A DNA stretch of 64,000 nt from CAZYAK01 sp964645935 (GTDB taxonomy: Bacteria; Patescibacteriota; Gracilibacteria; Peribacterales; Peribacteraceae), in contig CAZYAK010000001.1 of NCBI GenBank assembly GCA_964645935.1, positions 1 through 64,000 on the forward strand, given 5' to 3'. This document shows, piece after piece, positions 31,155 through 39,427 of the stretch. Under the pieces are notes generated by a model. It made no database searches and was not told where the DNA came from. It saw only the letters and a list, made by a program, of their open reading frames with translations. Every line of letters begins with the position of its first letter. The stretch's first letter is position 1. The translations under genes were made by a program, and so were the position numbers.

Positions 31155-34100
31155 GCCGCCTCCCTCGCGCGTGAAGCGCAGGCGCAACGGTGCCGTGCCT
31201 GTGGGCACGCGTCCGCCGGGCGGGAGCGGCCAGATGTCGGCGTAGCCCTCGTCGGCGGTCTCGCTCCACTGGAAGGTGCGGCCCGGGCTGCCGTAGGAGC
31301 CGGTCACGCGCGTGCGGTCGCCGTCGGTGACGGTGCGGCGGACGTAGTACGCGGCGGGCAGGCGCACGAGCACGGACTGGCCGCGGAACGTGACCTGGCG
31401 CTCGGTGGGGTCGTCGCCGTCGGCCGGGGCGGCGGGGAAGGCATTGACCGCCTCCGCCTCCTGGCGGTGCGTGATGCGCAGGATGCAATCCGGCGGGCGG
31501 TTGGGCACTTGGCCCTCGGCCACGTCCTCGCCGGCGATCTCGCGCCAGAAGCGGGCCTCGCCGGTGCCGCGATCCCAGGGGAAGCTCTGGGCGCCGTGGT
31601 AGTCGTTCTCGGTGACGGTGCGGCCGCCGCGCTGGAAGGAGCGCTGGACGTGATAGGCGGAAGGCATTTCAAACTCGCAGCGCTCGCCGTGGTAGACGAA
31701 CGGGCGGGGCGTCGCGGCCAGTCGGGGCGCGCCGCTCGTCATGGGCTCGGTATCCCATACGTGGCCGTCGGCGGTCTCTCGGCCAATGACGTGGGTCTGA
31801 TCTCCGAGGAAGACGATCGTGTCGTTCCACGCCGGCAGGGTCACGCCGGAGGGGGCCGCGAGTGCATGGAGGTCGGTGAGCGTGCCGCGGAGGCGGCCGA
31901 TAAGCGCATGGTTCTGGACCGAGTGGTTCTGCGTCATCACCACGGACGCGAGCGCGGCCCACGGGTCGGATTCCAGCGCGGCGACGAAGCCGCGGGCGAT
32001 CACCTGGGTGCCCAGGCGCAGGTCGCCGGCCCTGTCGCAGTGGAACCCGGTCGTCGGCGCGGCGCGGAGGCGCACGGCGATCTCGCGGGCGATGGCCGTG
32101 GGGTTGGCGCCCAGTACGCTCATGCGCTCGTGGGCGTCCACGTCGCGGAAGAGGCCGTGGGGGCGCATGGCCGACACGAACGACCAGAGGGCCCGGGTCT
32201 TGAACCCGTTGGCGGACTCCTCCAGGCGGACGGCCGTCTCGTTCCCCTCGTCGCCCGTGAAGAACGCCTCGCGGTACCGGTCGATCCACGCGCCCATCTG
32301 GGCGGCGGCCGGACGCTGGAGCTGGGCCTGGAAGATCCAGCTCTGGCGGATGGGGTCGTACCAGTAGTCGATATTCGGGGGCCCGGACGCCACAGGATAC
32401 CCGCCCAGGCGGCCGGCGGCGCAGCGCGCGAGTACGTGCGTGCGCATGGCCTGGAAGAGTGACGGGTCAAGACCGCCCACCTCCAGGCAGAAGACCGTGC
32501 CCGCCGCCATCTGTCGGCTGCGCAGCTGCAGCTGGGACCGGCCGTTGAGGCGCTCGATGACGCGCATCTGCGGATCGGTGATGCCTTCGCGCGCCATCGA
32601 GAAGTCCGCGGGACGGCGGATGTCGTCGGGGTTCCAGCGGCGGGGCGAGGGGTCGCGCTCCATGTAGCTGTCCGGGATGCCGCGCGCGCGGTCCGGATCG
32701 CCGAACGCGCCGGTGGCGGCCATACCGCGCAGACCCCGGAGGAGCGTCTCGCAGTTGGCGGTGCTGGCGGTGTCGCGGTCGGGCAGGGAGAACGCGCGGG
32801 TGAGCAGGGCGCTGAGGAACGCCTGCTGCGCCACCACATCGCCCTCCAGTTGGATGTCCATGCCGATGTTGCGGTTGTACTGCTGGATCTGCGCGCGGTA
32901 CTCCGACGGGAGGTCCTGGCGCAGGCTCTGGGAGAAGATCCATAGCTGCCTGCCGAGCGTCTCGTAGGTGTGCCGGCCGTAGCGCGTGAGATACAGGATG
33001 CGGTACACGGCGGATTGCTCCATGGTGTGGCCGATTACGTCGTTGGGGAGCGTGAGCGCGCGGGCGAGGACGCGGTCGTCGTCGGTGAGTGGGTTGGCCT
33101 TCTTGAGCGCCTCGTCCGTGCCGGGCGTGAGGTGCAGGGAGAGTCGGCGACAGAAGTCCTCGGAGACGGACTGCCACGTGGTCTCGACGGCGGGGAAGCG
33201 GAACGCGGTCGCGGGGCCACGGCGCCACGTGGCGATGGTGGCCGCGGGCACGAGCTGGTACGAAATGTTGTTGGTGCGCGTGCGCATGAGCATGAGGCGC
33301 CCGCCGCTCACCGGGACGCCGTAAACCGGCGTACCGTCCGGCTCGCGCCAGAGCTCGCGGAACTGGTTCTCCGAGCCCATCGCGCGGTCCAGGCGCTGGC
33401 GGGGGTTGAGGCCCTCGAAGCGCGTGGCGACCTCGGTGTAGTCCGCCTCCGCGCGCGCGTGGTTGGCGTGGCCGTTGACGTGCACGAAGCTCGCCCAGTC
33501 GATGGCCGGCAGCTCTCCTGGGCGGGAAAGCGTCGGGTTCGCGGGAAGACGGTGTGTGACGCGCAATCCCGGGACGAGGGTGTTGGCCGCCGTATCGAGC
33601 TCGAAACCCTGGTGCACGAGGGTGCTGCGGTTGGCGTCGGGGTTGATGTCGGCGATGTTGGGGCTGCACACGAACACCACGTGGTAGACCACGCGGCCGG
33701 CGACCGTGGGGTGCGGCGCGCGTCGGATGTGGATGCCGCCGACGTCGCGCAGGTCCGACGCGGTCTCCAGAATGCGCTGGAGCACGGGACCGTCGCGGTC
33801 GTTCTCGAAGTCGCCAGAGGCCATGACGGCGCCGCTGCGCAGCCAGGCCTGTCCCGGCACGCGGCGCGCGAGCTCGGTGCGCAGGCCCTCGTTGTTGTAG
33901 AAGCGCTGCGTGACGCCCTGCGTTTGGGTGAGCGCGGTGGCGGTGGCGGCACGCAGGCGCTGGACCTCGTCGCGGATGGCGATGCCCTCGGCCTCCCACA
34001 TCTGGAGGTCGTGGAAATACAGCGCGATGTCCATATTGAGGATCCCCTGCCGCTCGTTGAGTGCGGTGAAGTCCGGCGTTTCACGCGCAGCCTCGGCGCG

Positions 34101-37100
34101 GGCGTCCTTGTTGAGTTGCTCGCGGGCTCGGACGATGGCGGTCGCGCGTCCGTCCAGGCGCCCGATCTCCGCGCGCAGTACGGTCTGGCGGTTGCGCAGC
34201 GCGGGGAGTGCGGGATCCGCCAGGTCCGCCTGCGGGATGACGGCGCTGGCCTGCGGGATGACGTTGAAGACGTGCTCGTGCTCCAGGCCGCGGACGGACA
34301 TGCGGGACGGCAGACCGTGGATGCCGCTGGTGTCCGCCACGAACTGGCGGTTGGTGGAGAAGAAGGCCTCGACGTCACTGGGCCGGAAGACGCCGTCTTG
34401 CCCGATCGTGCCCTGGTCCGTGAAGGCCGGGAGGTACGGCGGACGGGTGGCAGCGTTATGGCTCGCCAGGAGCTTGTCGGGCCAGGTATTGCCCGGCACG
34501 GAGGTGAGCCGCGCGTTGAAGCGCAGTCCGGAAAGGGCGTGCCGCGTGCGCGGAGCTACACGCAGGTCTGTGTTGTTAGCGTCCAGATCCGCGTCGTTCT
34601 CGCGCAACGGGCGTCCGAAGACCACCGTGAAGCCCTGCTGGTAGAGCGCCTGGCGCAGCTCCAACCGGCGGCGCTCGAGAGTGACCCGGCGCTCCTGAGC
34701 CACGCGGGGTCCGGCCAGCTCGGTATCGATGGCCGCGGCCTCCCGGCGCCAGAGGATGCGACGACGCTCCTCGCGGTGGCCAGCCCAGTGCGAGGAGGTG
34801 GCGTTGAAAGCCTGCATAAGCTGCTCTCGGCCCACTTCCGTCTGGAAGATCGTCTCATTGCACTGGAGGTTCTTCCAGGTGTTCCAAGACAGGTTTCCGG
34901 CGCGCATGGTGGCGAAGCCGACCGCGGTAAAGTACGGGATGATGTTGTCTTTGAAGTCGTCGAAGAGCTCGTCCACGTCCTGGGGGTTGTTGAGCCCCGC
35001 GGTGATCTGGCGGTAGTCGTTGGGGCGGGTCATCGCGATGTGTCGCATCGCGAAGGTGAACATGAGGCGCTGGCGCAGCGCCAGCTCGGGCGAGACGAAG
35101 ATGCGCGACAGGCGGGCCTCAAGGAGGTCGGCCTCGTCGCGGCCGCCGGTAAGCAGCGACGTGCCGCCCAGGCGCACAAGCACCGGCAGCGGGCAGCGGC
35201 GCACAATATCGTAGTAGGTGCTGTACTCCCACGCATCGATGCCGACGCGCACGGAGACCTCGATGCCGGCCACGACCCAGCCGATGGGGCTGGACGCGCG
35301 GGCCGCGAGCAGGATGCCCGTCGCGGTGAGGCCCGCGATGTCCGCGGCGACGCGGGCGTCGGCGGCCTGCGCGCGGGCGCGGGTGGCGAAATCCCTGAGG
35401 GAGATGGTAAAGAGCACGCGCTCGCTGCCCGTGCTTTCACGGAACTCGTAGCGGCCCTCACGTTCGTTGGTGCAGCGGAAGCGCGGATCCTCACTGGCCC
35501 AGCGGGCGAGGTCTTTGCGCAGGGCCTGCTCGTTCTGGCGGCAGATCTTGGCGGACTCCTCCGCGTCCGCAATGTCGAGGACCGTGACGCCCACTTGCAC
35601 GGCCACGCCCAGAGCGACAAGCACCCTGGTGCCCCAGCCCGCGCCTTCGGCGGCCTCGGCCAATCCTGCGGCGGCGTTCGTCCCGCCGCGGCCCGTCACG
35701 CCGGAGTGGCAGAGGGCCTCTAGGTCACGCCCGAGGCTGGCCGAACGCCAGGTGCCGGCGGTGTGCGCGTCTTTGAGGACGCGCGCCTTCTCCAAGAGGC
35801 GCGACTGCTTGGCCGCGATGAGGGCGTTCTGCTCTGCGAGGCTCAGGGTGCTCATGGCGCGGATCTCCGCGGTCGTCGCGCGGCGGATGACGTCGATGTT
35901 GGGAACGGTGCGGCACCGGTTGACCGCGGCGATGAGCACGTCCTCGCCCGCGGTGTGCATGTTGGCGACAACAGCCATCTCCGCGGCATTGAGCGCATTC
36001 AGCCCCGTACGACCGAGCAGCGCAGAGGCAGCATTTCCGCGCAGGAGGGCCGCCTGGGGTCCGGGGAGGGACGTCTCCGCGGCATTGAGCGCATTCATGA
36101 GCTGCCCCTGCAGCGTCGACCGCTGCGCGTAGAGGCCGGAAGTACCCTCCAGTAACCCATCGATGACCGCCTTGCGGGCCGTGCTCGTAGTAGCCAGCGC
36201 CTTTTCTGCCTGGAGTGCGAGGACGCGTGCGTGGACGGACCGGAACTGGTTGAGNNNNNNNNNNNNNNNNNNNNNNNNNNNNNNNNNNNNNNNNNNNNNN
36301 NNNNNNNNNNNNNNNNNNNNNNNNNNNNNNNNNNNNNNNNNNNNNNNNNNNNNNGTGTTCACCACGCGGAAGCGAGCGAGGCCGCCGCGGCCGCCGAGCC
36401 AGATGGAGGCGAGCACGCCGCCCGTGAGGAGCATGCTGGGCAGCAGGTTGTTGGCCGTGCTCTCCAGCGCCGCGGCCAGGTTGAGGTGCTGGCCGAGCAC
36501 GCGTTCCAGGCCCTGGAGGTACTCCTCCGTCGTGTCCACGTAGTCTTCCCAGTCGCCCGTCATCTGGGAGAAGAGCTTGTCGTAGCAGGCGCGCAGGAGC
36601 GGCCGGCGGTTGGGCACGGCCACGTTGAGCGCGGCAATGCGCCGGACCGTTTCCGGCGTGACGCGGCCGTCCACGAGGTGGGGGGCGAGATCGGCGTCTG
36701 GGGCGGGCTCTACATCCACGAGGCTCTCCGGGGCCGCGGCGGCGCGGAGGTCGGTGAGGGCGGTGAAGTTGCCCTCGATCTTGCGGCGGTGCTCCTGCAG
36801 GCGTGGGCGGAAGCGGCGGAGGATGTCGATGACCGAGGTCATCCGTTCCGTGACGACCTTCTGCTGCGCCTCGGTGAGGGGGGGCTGGCCGGTGAGGATG
36901 TTGTGGCCGCGGGGATACCCCATCGATTCCCGCAGCTCGGCCATGAGGTCTTCCTGCACGGCGCCCGGCGCGCGGACGCCGATGTAGGGACCGATGATGG
37001 GGAGGTCGCTCACCGCGGCCACACCGGGGATGGCGCGGACGGCTGCACGGGGGATCTGGCGGAGCGCTACAAGCCCCTCCAGTACGCGGTGCGCCGCCTG

Positions 37101-38471
37101 GCGGCCCGCGTGGTTGTGGAAGTGCTCGGCAGCCTCGGGCAGCTGCATGGAGAACAGTCCGCCCGGATCCAGAGCCATGCCCAGATGCGTGCGAATGGCC
37201 TCCATTTGCTGCTTGAGCTCCTGCTCCAGGTACTTGGTCAGTTCCTCGTTGGACGCGGCGGCGGGCGGCGGGCGCCCGGAGGCATCCACGTTGCTGAAGC
37301 GGTCGAAGGCGTGGCGAGTGGAGAGGAGCTGGATGTCTTGGAGGCGGCCGCGGCCGAGACGGCGCAGGAGGGCAACGGTCTCCGCGATGATGCGCTGACG
37401 CTGGGTGGAGAGTGCCGCGAGCTCCCTGCGCACCTCTTCGCGGTTGTCGTTGGTAATGGTGCGCGTCAGCGCGCGGGCGCGATCCACGTTCTGGCGGAGC
37501 AGCGTTTCCAGTAGGTGGATGTTGAGGCGCTCGGAAGGCATGGGCAGCGGCTCGCGCTGCGGGAGGATGCCGAAGTTGCGTGCCACGCCCTGGACGACGT
37601 TGTCCGCGGGCTGGGGCGGGAATCCGGGCACGCCGTCCGTGCCGCTCATAAGCCAGGTGATTTCTGCGTCTAGGAGCAGGCCTGTGCTACCAAGCGCACG
37701 GTAGGCGGCCTGCCCGGCCACGCCCTCACCTGTGTAGAGATCGGCATCCAAGAAGGCAGCGAGTGGGACGCGCTGGGCCGTGCCGCTGCGCACAGTTCCG
37801 GGGATGGTTCCGAAGACCGGTCCACCCGTGGTGTTGACGAGGATGAATGTCTGGGACGTGCGAGGGGTGACGGCGGTGATGCGCGTGCGGATGAGCGCCT
37901 TGAGGTCCGTCACTGCGGTGGTGAGCTGCTGGACGGTGGCACTGTTGCCCTCGCGAGCACGGAGCTCGTTGCGCAGGGTGATGATCTGGCCGTACCGGCC
38001 GAGCAGTGTGCGCAGCTGCAGGACGGACGTGAGGTCGTTGACGTGCGCCAGGGCCTGCGCCTCCAGCGCGGCGTCGCGCGGGAGCGGTCCGGCTTCGGTC
38101 CCGAGCGTCGCGCGCAGGCGGGTGTGGTGCTGCAACTCCTCCAGGTACCGGACCACGTTGTTGGGGACATACTCGTAGAAGGTCTGCATCGCCGCATAGT
38201 CGCGCTCGTAGCGCGCGCGCTGGGCGACGTTCCCGAGGACGCCGGGCATGACCCGCCCGAGGAGGCGCGCCAGCTGCCCGCGCGTCTGGTAGCCCTGCAT
38301 CAGCCGCTGGTAGCCCTCCTGTCCGGGGCGTGGCGCGAAGAGCGCGCGGATGTGGCCCTGGAGCCCCGTCTCCGTCAGCGCCGCCAAGGGCGGAACGGGC
38401 ACGAGATCATCCCGGACCTGGTCCGAGAGAGAACGCGCCGCATCGGGAAGGGTTTCAGCGGGGGCAGCCAT
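31149..38471 (-). CDS. Giant membrane protein C1 of cassette 1 (about 2440 aa, assembly gap inside)
   Basis: No known family is recognised. Residues 1-660 are mostly helical and Arg/Ala/Leu rich. A hydrophobic segment near 674 (LLPSMLLTGGVLASIWLGG) precedes a 100-N assembly gap, and further hydrophobic segments lie near 950 (VLVALGVAVQVGVTVLDI) and 1040-1077. The region from about 940 to 1200 aligns with C2 around 1360-1620, with shared landmarks such as DDFKDNIIP/DDFKDHIWP and RARAQAADARVAA followed by a long hydrophobic pair. The C-terminal ~1200 residues are mixed alpha/beta; the last ~190 hold two copies of a ~75-residue unit starting MPSAYHVQRS and LPAAYYVRRT. It follows the paralogous small genes A1 and B1. 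TATAAG (38486-38491) lies 14 nt before the ATG. The true length depends on closing the gap. Confidence 0.8.
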   Translation of the reverse strand: MAAPAETLPDAARSLSDQVRDDLVPVPPLAALTETGLQGHIRALFAPRPGQEGYQRLMQGYQTRGQLARLLGRVMPGVLGNVAQRARYERDYAAMQTFYEYVPNNVVRYLEELQHHTRLRATLGTEAGPLPRDAALEAQALAHVNDLTSVLQLRTLLGRYGQIITLRNELRAREGNSATVQQLTTAVTDLKALIRTRITAVTPRTSQTFILVNTTGGPVFGTIPGTVRSGTAQRVPLAAFLDADLYTGEGVAGQAAYRALGSTGLLLDAEITWLMSGTDGVPGFPPQPADNVVQGVARNFGILPQREPLPMPSERLNIHLLETLLRQNVDRARALTRTITNDNREEVRRELAALSTQRQRIIAETVALLRRLGRGRLQDIQLLSTRHAFDRFSNVDASGRPPPAAASNEELTKYLEQELKQQMEAIRTHLGMALDPGGLFSMQLPEAAEHFHNHAGRQAAHRVLEGLVALRQIPRAAVRAIPGVAAVSDLPIIGPYIGVRAPGAVQEDLMAELRESMGYPRGHNILTGQPPLTEAQQKVVTERMTSVIDILRRFRPRLQEHRRKIEGNFTALTDLRAAAAPESLVDVEPAPDADLAPHLVDGRVTPETVRRIAALNVAVPNRRPLLRACYDKLFSQMTGDWEDYVDTTEEYLQGLERVLGQHLNLAAALESTANNLLPSMLLTGGVLASIWLGGRGGLARFRVVNXXXXXXXXXXXXXXXXXXXXXXXXXXXXXXXXXXLNQFRSVHARVLALQAEKALATTSTARKAVIDGLLEGTSGLYAQRSTLQGQLMNALNAAETSLPGPQAALLRGNAASALLGRTGLNALNAAEMAVVANMHTAGEDVLIAAVNRCRTVPNIDVIRRATTAEIRAMSTLSLAEQNALIAAKQSRLLEKARVLKDAHTAGTWRSASLGRDLEALCHSGVTGRGGTNAAAGLAEAAEGAGWGTRVLVALGVAVQVGVTVLDIADAEESAKICRQNEQALRKDLARWASEDPRFRCTNEREGRYEFRESTGSERVLFTISLRDFATRARAQAADARVAADIAGLTATGILLAARASSPIGWVVAGIEVSVRVGIDAWEYSTYYDIVRRCPLPVLVRLGGTSLLTGGRDEADLLEARLSRIFVSPELALRQRLMFTFAMRHIAMTRPNDYRQITAGLNNPQDVDELFDDFKDNIIPYFTAVGFATMRAGNLSWNTWKNLQCNETIFQTEVGREQLMQAFNATSSHWAGHREERRRILWRREAAAIDTELAGPRVAQERRVTLERRRLELRQALYQQGFTVVFGRPLRENDADLDANNTDLRVAPRTRHALSGLRFNARLTSVPGNTWPDKLLASHNAATRPPYLPAFTDQGTIGQDGVFRPSDVEAFFSTNRQFVADTSGIHGLPSRMSVRGLEHEHVFNVIPQASAVIPQADLADPALPALRNRQTVLRAEIGRLDGRATAIVRAREQLNKDARAEAARETPDFTALNERQGILNMDIALYFHDLQMWEAEGIAIRDEVQRLRAATATALTQTQGVTQRFYNNEGLRTELARRVPGQAWLRSGAVMASGDFENDRDGPVLQRILETASDLRDVGGIHIRRAPHPTVAGRVVYHVVFVCSPNIADINPDANRSTLVHQGFELDTAANTLVPGLRVTHRLPANPTLSRPGELPAIDWASFVHVNGHANHARAEADYTEVATRFEGLNPRQRLDRAMGSENQFRELWREPDGTPVYGVPVSGGRLMLMRTRTNNISYQLVPAATIATWRRGPATAFRFPAVETTWQSVSEDFCRRLSLHLTPGTDEALKKANPLTDDDRVLARALTLPNDVIGHTMEQSAVYRILYLTRYGRHTYETLGRQLWIFSQSLRQDLPSEYRAQIQQYNRNIGMDIQLEGDVVAQQAFLSALLTRAFSLPDRDTASTANCETLLRGLRGMAATGAFGDPDRARGIPDSYMERDPSPRRWNPDDIRRPADFSMAREGITDPQMRVIERLNGRSQLQLRSRQMAAGTVFCLEVGGLDPSLFQAMRTHVLARCAAGRLGGYPVASGPPNIDYWYDPIRQSWIFQAQLQRPAAAQMGAWIDRYREAFFTGDEGNETAVRLEESANGFKTRALWSFVSAMRPHGLFRDVDAHERMSVLGANPTAIAREIAVRLRAAPTTGFHCDRAGDLRLGTQVIARGFVAALESDPWAALASVVMTQNHSVQNHALIGRLRGTLTDLHALAAPSGVTLPAWNDTIVFLGDQTHVIGRETADGHVWDTEPMTSGAPRLAATPRPFVYHGERCEFEMPSAYHVQRSFQRGGRTVTENDYHGAQSFPWDRGTGEARFWREIAGEDVAEGQVPNRPPDCILRITHRQEAEAVNAFPAAPADGDDPTERQVTFRGQSVLVRLPAAYYVRRTVTDGDRTRVTGSYGSPGRTFQWSETADEGYADIWPLPPGGRVPTGTAPLRLRFTREGGGS
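31155..31715 (-). repeat. Two C-terminal ~75-aa repeats of C1
   Basis: The encoded segments (about 31715-31460 and 31410-31160) both run R/HG-x-x-x-x-x-MPSAYHVQRS or LPAAYYVRRT, then a G-R-T-x-T turn, an FPW/FQW motif and a closing CILRITH/PLRLRFT strand. The domain is unassigned. Confidence 0.6.
36255..36354. other. 100-N assembly gap inside giant gene C1
   Basis: Exactly 100 N characters mark a scaffold join of unknown true size. Both flanks translate as C1-like protein in the same frame when 100 bases are assumed, which may be chance. The missing piece lies just after a membrane segment. Confidence 0.98.
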
Positions 38472-38485
38472 GACGGGTGTGTGTA

Positions 38486-38491
38486 CTTATA
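38486..38491 (-). promoter_or_regulatory. Candidate -10 box TATAAG of C1
   Basis: It lies in the 29-bp gap between B1 and C1, 14 nt before the C1 ATG. By analogy with C2, which has its own promoter, C1 may be transcribed separately from A1-B1. Confidence 0.4.
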
Positions 38492-38500
38492 CGTGAGGGG

Positions 38501-38866
38501 TCAGGCGCCGAACCCTGGCATGAATTCCATACCCGGCGCGGGGCGCATGCGCGGTCCCAACGGCGCAACGGAGCGGATGGCCTGGCCGATGCGGTTTACC
38601 GCGACTCCAGCTCCGGCGCGTTCCGCACCGGCCCACAGGCGAGCGAGCCACGGGGCAGCGAAGTACGCGCCCGCAGCCACACCGAGCGTGGTGAGGACGG
38701 GGTGGCGGCGGAAGAACCCCGGCTTCTTCTCCACGCTCCGCTGGAGCTTGCGGTACCGGCCCGTCTCGGCGGAGCGGACTTCCTGCAGCTCGGTGGAGAG
38801 GGAGGCCCGGCGCTGGATGCCGGAGCGGGGGGCTTCGCGGAATTCGTCGGAGCGTTCGCGGACCAT
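38501..38866 (-). CDS. Small membrane protein B1 of cassette 1 (121 aa)
   Basis: The N-terminal ~45 residues are charged and helical. One TM helix lies at about 57-77 (HPVLTTLGVAAGAYFAAPWLARLW), followed by a conserved-looking stretch VNRIGQAIRSVAPLG and a Gly/Pro/Met-rich end. It resembles B2 (55366-55866), which has VAAVGGAIWLLYRL, then FGTGIARAVSAVTPVSR and a glycine-rich end. It lies 20 bp after A1 and 29 bp before the giant C1. No family recognised; an accessory or anchor for the giant protein is inferred from the conserved order. Confidence 0.75.
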   Translation of the reverse strand: MVRERSDEFREAPRSGIQRRASLSTELQEVRSAETGRYRKLQRSVEKKPGFFRRHPVLTTLGVAAGAYFAAPWLARLWAGAERAGAGVAVNRIGQAIRSVAPLGPRMRPAPGMEFMPGFGA

Positions 38867-38886
38867 AGGGGGTGAGGAAAAAGAGA

Positions 38887-39294
38887 TCAGGAATTGGCGA
38901 GGAACAGCTGGTGACGAAGATCGGTGAGCAGGGCGAGGCCCTCCAGGTCCTCCGCGCGGAGATCCTTGAGCGTCGCAGCCACGTACGCGGTGAGCGCGCG
39001 GGCGCCGAGCGCAAACACCATGGGCAGCACGGTGCCATCGGGCAGGTCGGAAAGCAGGTCTTGGGTCTCGGCTTCGTCCTTCCCGAGCTTCTCAAGCTTC
39101 CGGTTGAGCGCCATGAACTCCTTGCGGCCTTCCAGCAGGTGCCGGCGCACCTCCAGCTGCTGGTCGGTCTCGTAGCTCTCGCTCGTCTCGGGCTCGACGG
39201 CCCATCCCTCGCGCAACGCGGAAGGGAGCGCGGCGAAGACCGCTTGCTCGTCGCCGGTGAGGAAGAGGGTGCGGGACATGCGTTTGCGGGGCAT
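38887..39294 (-). CDS. Small soluble protein A1 of cassette 1 (135 aa)
   Basis: A helical, acidic-to-neutral protein with no signal or TM segment. It is a clear paralogue of A2 (55859-56296): LFLTGDEQAVFAALPSALRE then GWAV aligns with LRLTAAERALFEKLSATLRE then GWTV, and both share a C-terminal DLL-x(n)-DG...LTDLRHQL/LFRRDLL segment. The start at 39294 is chosen because TACAAT (39320-39325) would leave the upstream ATG (39321) outside the transcript; M6 (39279) is another option. It is the first gene of cassette 1. Function unknown; a cytosolic partner or chaperone of the giant protein is one possibility. Confidence 0.75.
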   Translation of the reverse strand: MPRKRMSRTLFLTGDEQAVFAALPSALREGWAVEPETSESYETDQQLEVRRHLLEGRKEFMALNRKLEKLGKDEAETQDLLSDLPDGTVLPMVFALGARALTAYVAATLKDLRAEDLEGLALLTDLRHQLFLANS

Positions 39295-39319
39295 AGGAGG
39301 AATGTGAAGGTATCCGGCC

Positions 39320-39325
39320 ATTGTA
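39320..39325 (-). promoter_or_regulatory. -10 box TACAAT of cassette 1
   Basis: TACAAT on the minus strand, with TGGCAC 17 bp upstream as a weak -35, lies 25 nt before ATG 39294. It is divergent from the TATACT box of the 717-aa gene 72 bp away. Confidence 0.6.
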
Positions 39326-39397
39326 CCATAGGGGCGTTCCGAGTGCCACTACGGCCTCCCAGCCGAGAAAGGGCATGCGTCGGCCCGCGGTTTGCGG

Positions 39398-39403
39398 TAT
39401 ACT
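39398..39403 (+). promoter_or_regulatory. -10 box TATACT of the 717-aa gene
   Basis: TATACT lies 24 nt before ATG 39428, so the upstream TTG in the same frame (39392) cannot be the start if this box is used. Confidence 0.6.
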
Positions 39404-39427
39404 ACGGAGAAACCCAACACCCACAGT

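Noticed and set aside
32970..35723. A 917-codon open frame on the plus strand opposite C1
   Set aside because: Same reasoning: a mirror frame of C1 with low-complexity composition, no start signals and no conserved motif.
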